This document shows positions 63,895-64,000 of a stretch of DNA of 64,000 nt, in pieces (within the stretch, counting starts at the first letter, position 1; the number at the start of each line of letters is the position of its first letter). Origin of the DNA: Flavobacteriaceae bacterium MAR_2009_75 (GTDB lineage Bacteria > Bacteroidota > Bacteroidia > Flavobacteriales > Flavobacteriaceae); NCBI GenBank assembly GCA_002813285.1, contig PHTZ01000001.1, forward strand, positions 890,501 through 954,500. The letters are read 5' to 3'. Position numbers and translations under genes: made by a program. The notes below the pieces were generated by a model. It worked only from the letters and a program-made list of their open reading frames with translations, was not told the DNA's origin and made no database searches.

Positions 63895-64000
63895 AAAAGG
63901 AAATATTTAGAGCATACAACATCAATAGTTGCTAACGAAAAAAGCTCGTTCTTGAAAATCTTTTAGAATAGCAAAAACTTATTGAGGCTTAACGCGATTT

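Overview
The window looks like a chromosomal core segment of a marine member of the Flavobacteriaceae (phylum Bacteroidota). The reasons are: low GC; genes led by TTG or ATG with little Shine-Dalgarno sequence; -7 elements of the form TAnnTTTG; type IX secretion (T9SS type B) C-terminal domains; a BT_3928-family protein; DUF1599, DUF4293 and DUF2911 proteins; a fused SecDF; a long basic insertion in Rho; paired GSIII and GSII glutamine synthetases; and a short archaeal/eukaryal-type ProS. I cannot name the genus. I see no insertion sequence, prophage, integrase or CRISPR array. The only mobile-element hint is a small inverted-repeat structure before proC.

Layout. 1-3.0 kb: partial alpha/beta hydrolase, a small protein, pyrF and prfA. 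3.0-5.9 kb: a small membrane protein coupled to an ABC ATPase, then an envelope redox cluster (Rieske lipoprotein, thioredoxin-like protein, ApbE flavin transferase). 5.9-10.9 kb: a PurM-like protein, then GSIII and GSII glutamine synthetases transcribed divergently from a 215-bp control region. 10.9-14.8 kb: a carboxypeptidase-regulatory-domain protein, a Ca/Na antiporter, a 760-bp region without long genes that holds a 20-codon hydrophobic ORF and a strong terminator, apt, and tRNA-Arg with a textbook Bacteroidota promoter. 15.0-18.7 kb: a small carbohydrate island (sulfatase, GHL10-like glycosidase, CBM9-like protein). 18.8-19.8 kb: a two-gene YeeE/YedE sulfur transporter with a palindromic operator candidate. 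19.8-29.4 kb: housekeeping genes (clpS, prmA, tpiA, BT_3928, DUF1599, folP, cdaA, an MsbA-like ABC exporter, truA, a phosphodiesterase, an SDR). 29.5-31.8 kb: DUF4293 and rho.

32.0-34.3 kb: a lipoprotein and two paralogous multi-pass membrane proteins of no recognised family. 34.5-37.3 kb: the proline operon proC-proB-proA. 37.5-39.6 kb: rpsT, two identical tRNA-Glu genes and proS. 39.7-45.9 kb: an extreme low-complexity lipoprotein, a FadL/OmpP1-type porin and two large T9SS cargo proteins. 46.1-51.9 kb: folE, cysS, yidD, lgt, a DUF192 lipoprotein, a GNAT acetyltransferase and a ModF-like double ABC protein. 52.0-63.9 kb: secDF, a small SecD-P1-like exported protein, mdh, a lipocalin-like lipoprotein, gyrB, asnB, a DUF2911 protein and an amidohydrolase.

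The genes fit an aerobic, amino-acid-assimilating bacterium with strong envelope investment. Nitrogen assimilation (two GS types, asnB), proline synthesis, folate and pterin synthesis (folE, folP), c-di-AMP signalling (cdaA), lipoprotein processing (lgt) and protein export (secDF, yidD, T9SS cargo) are all represented. No obvious new defence or mobile system is visible. The best candidates for undescribed biology are the 32-34 kb membrane trio, the Rieske/thioredoxin/ApbE cluster, the SecD-P1-like protein beside secDF, the short hydrophobic ORF near 13.9 kb and the inverted-repeat element before proC.
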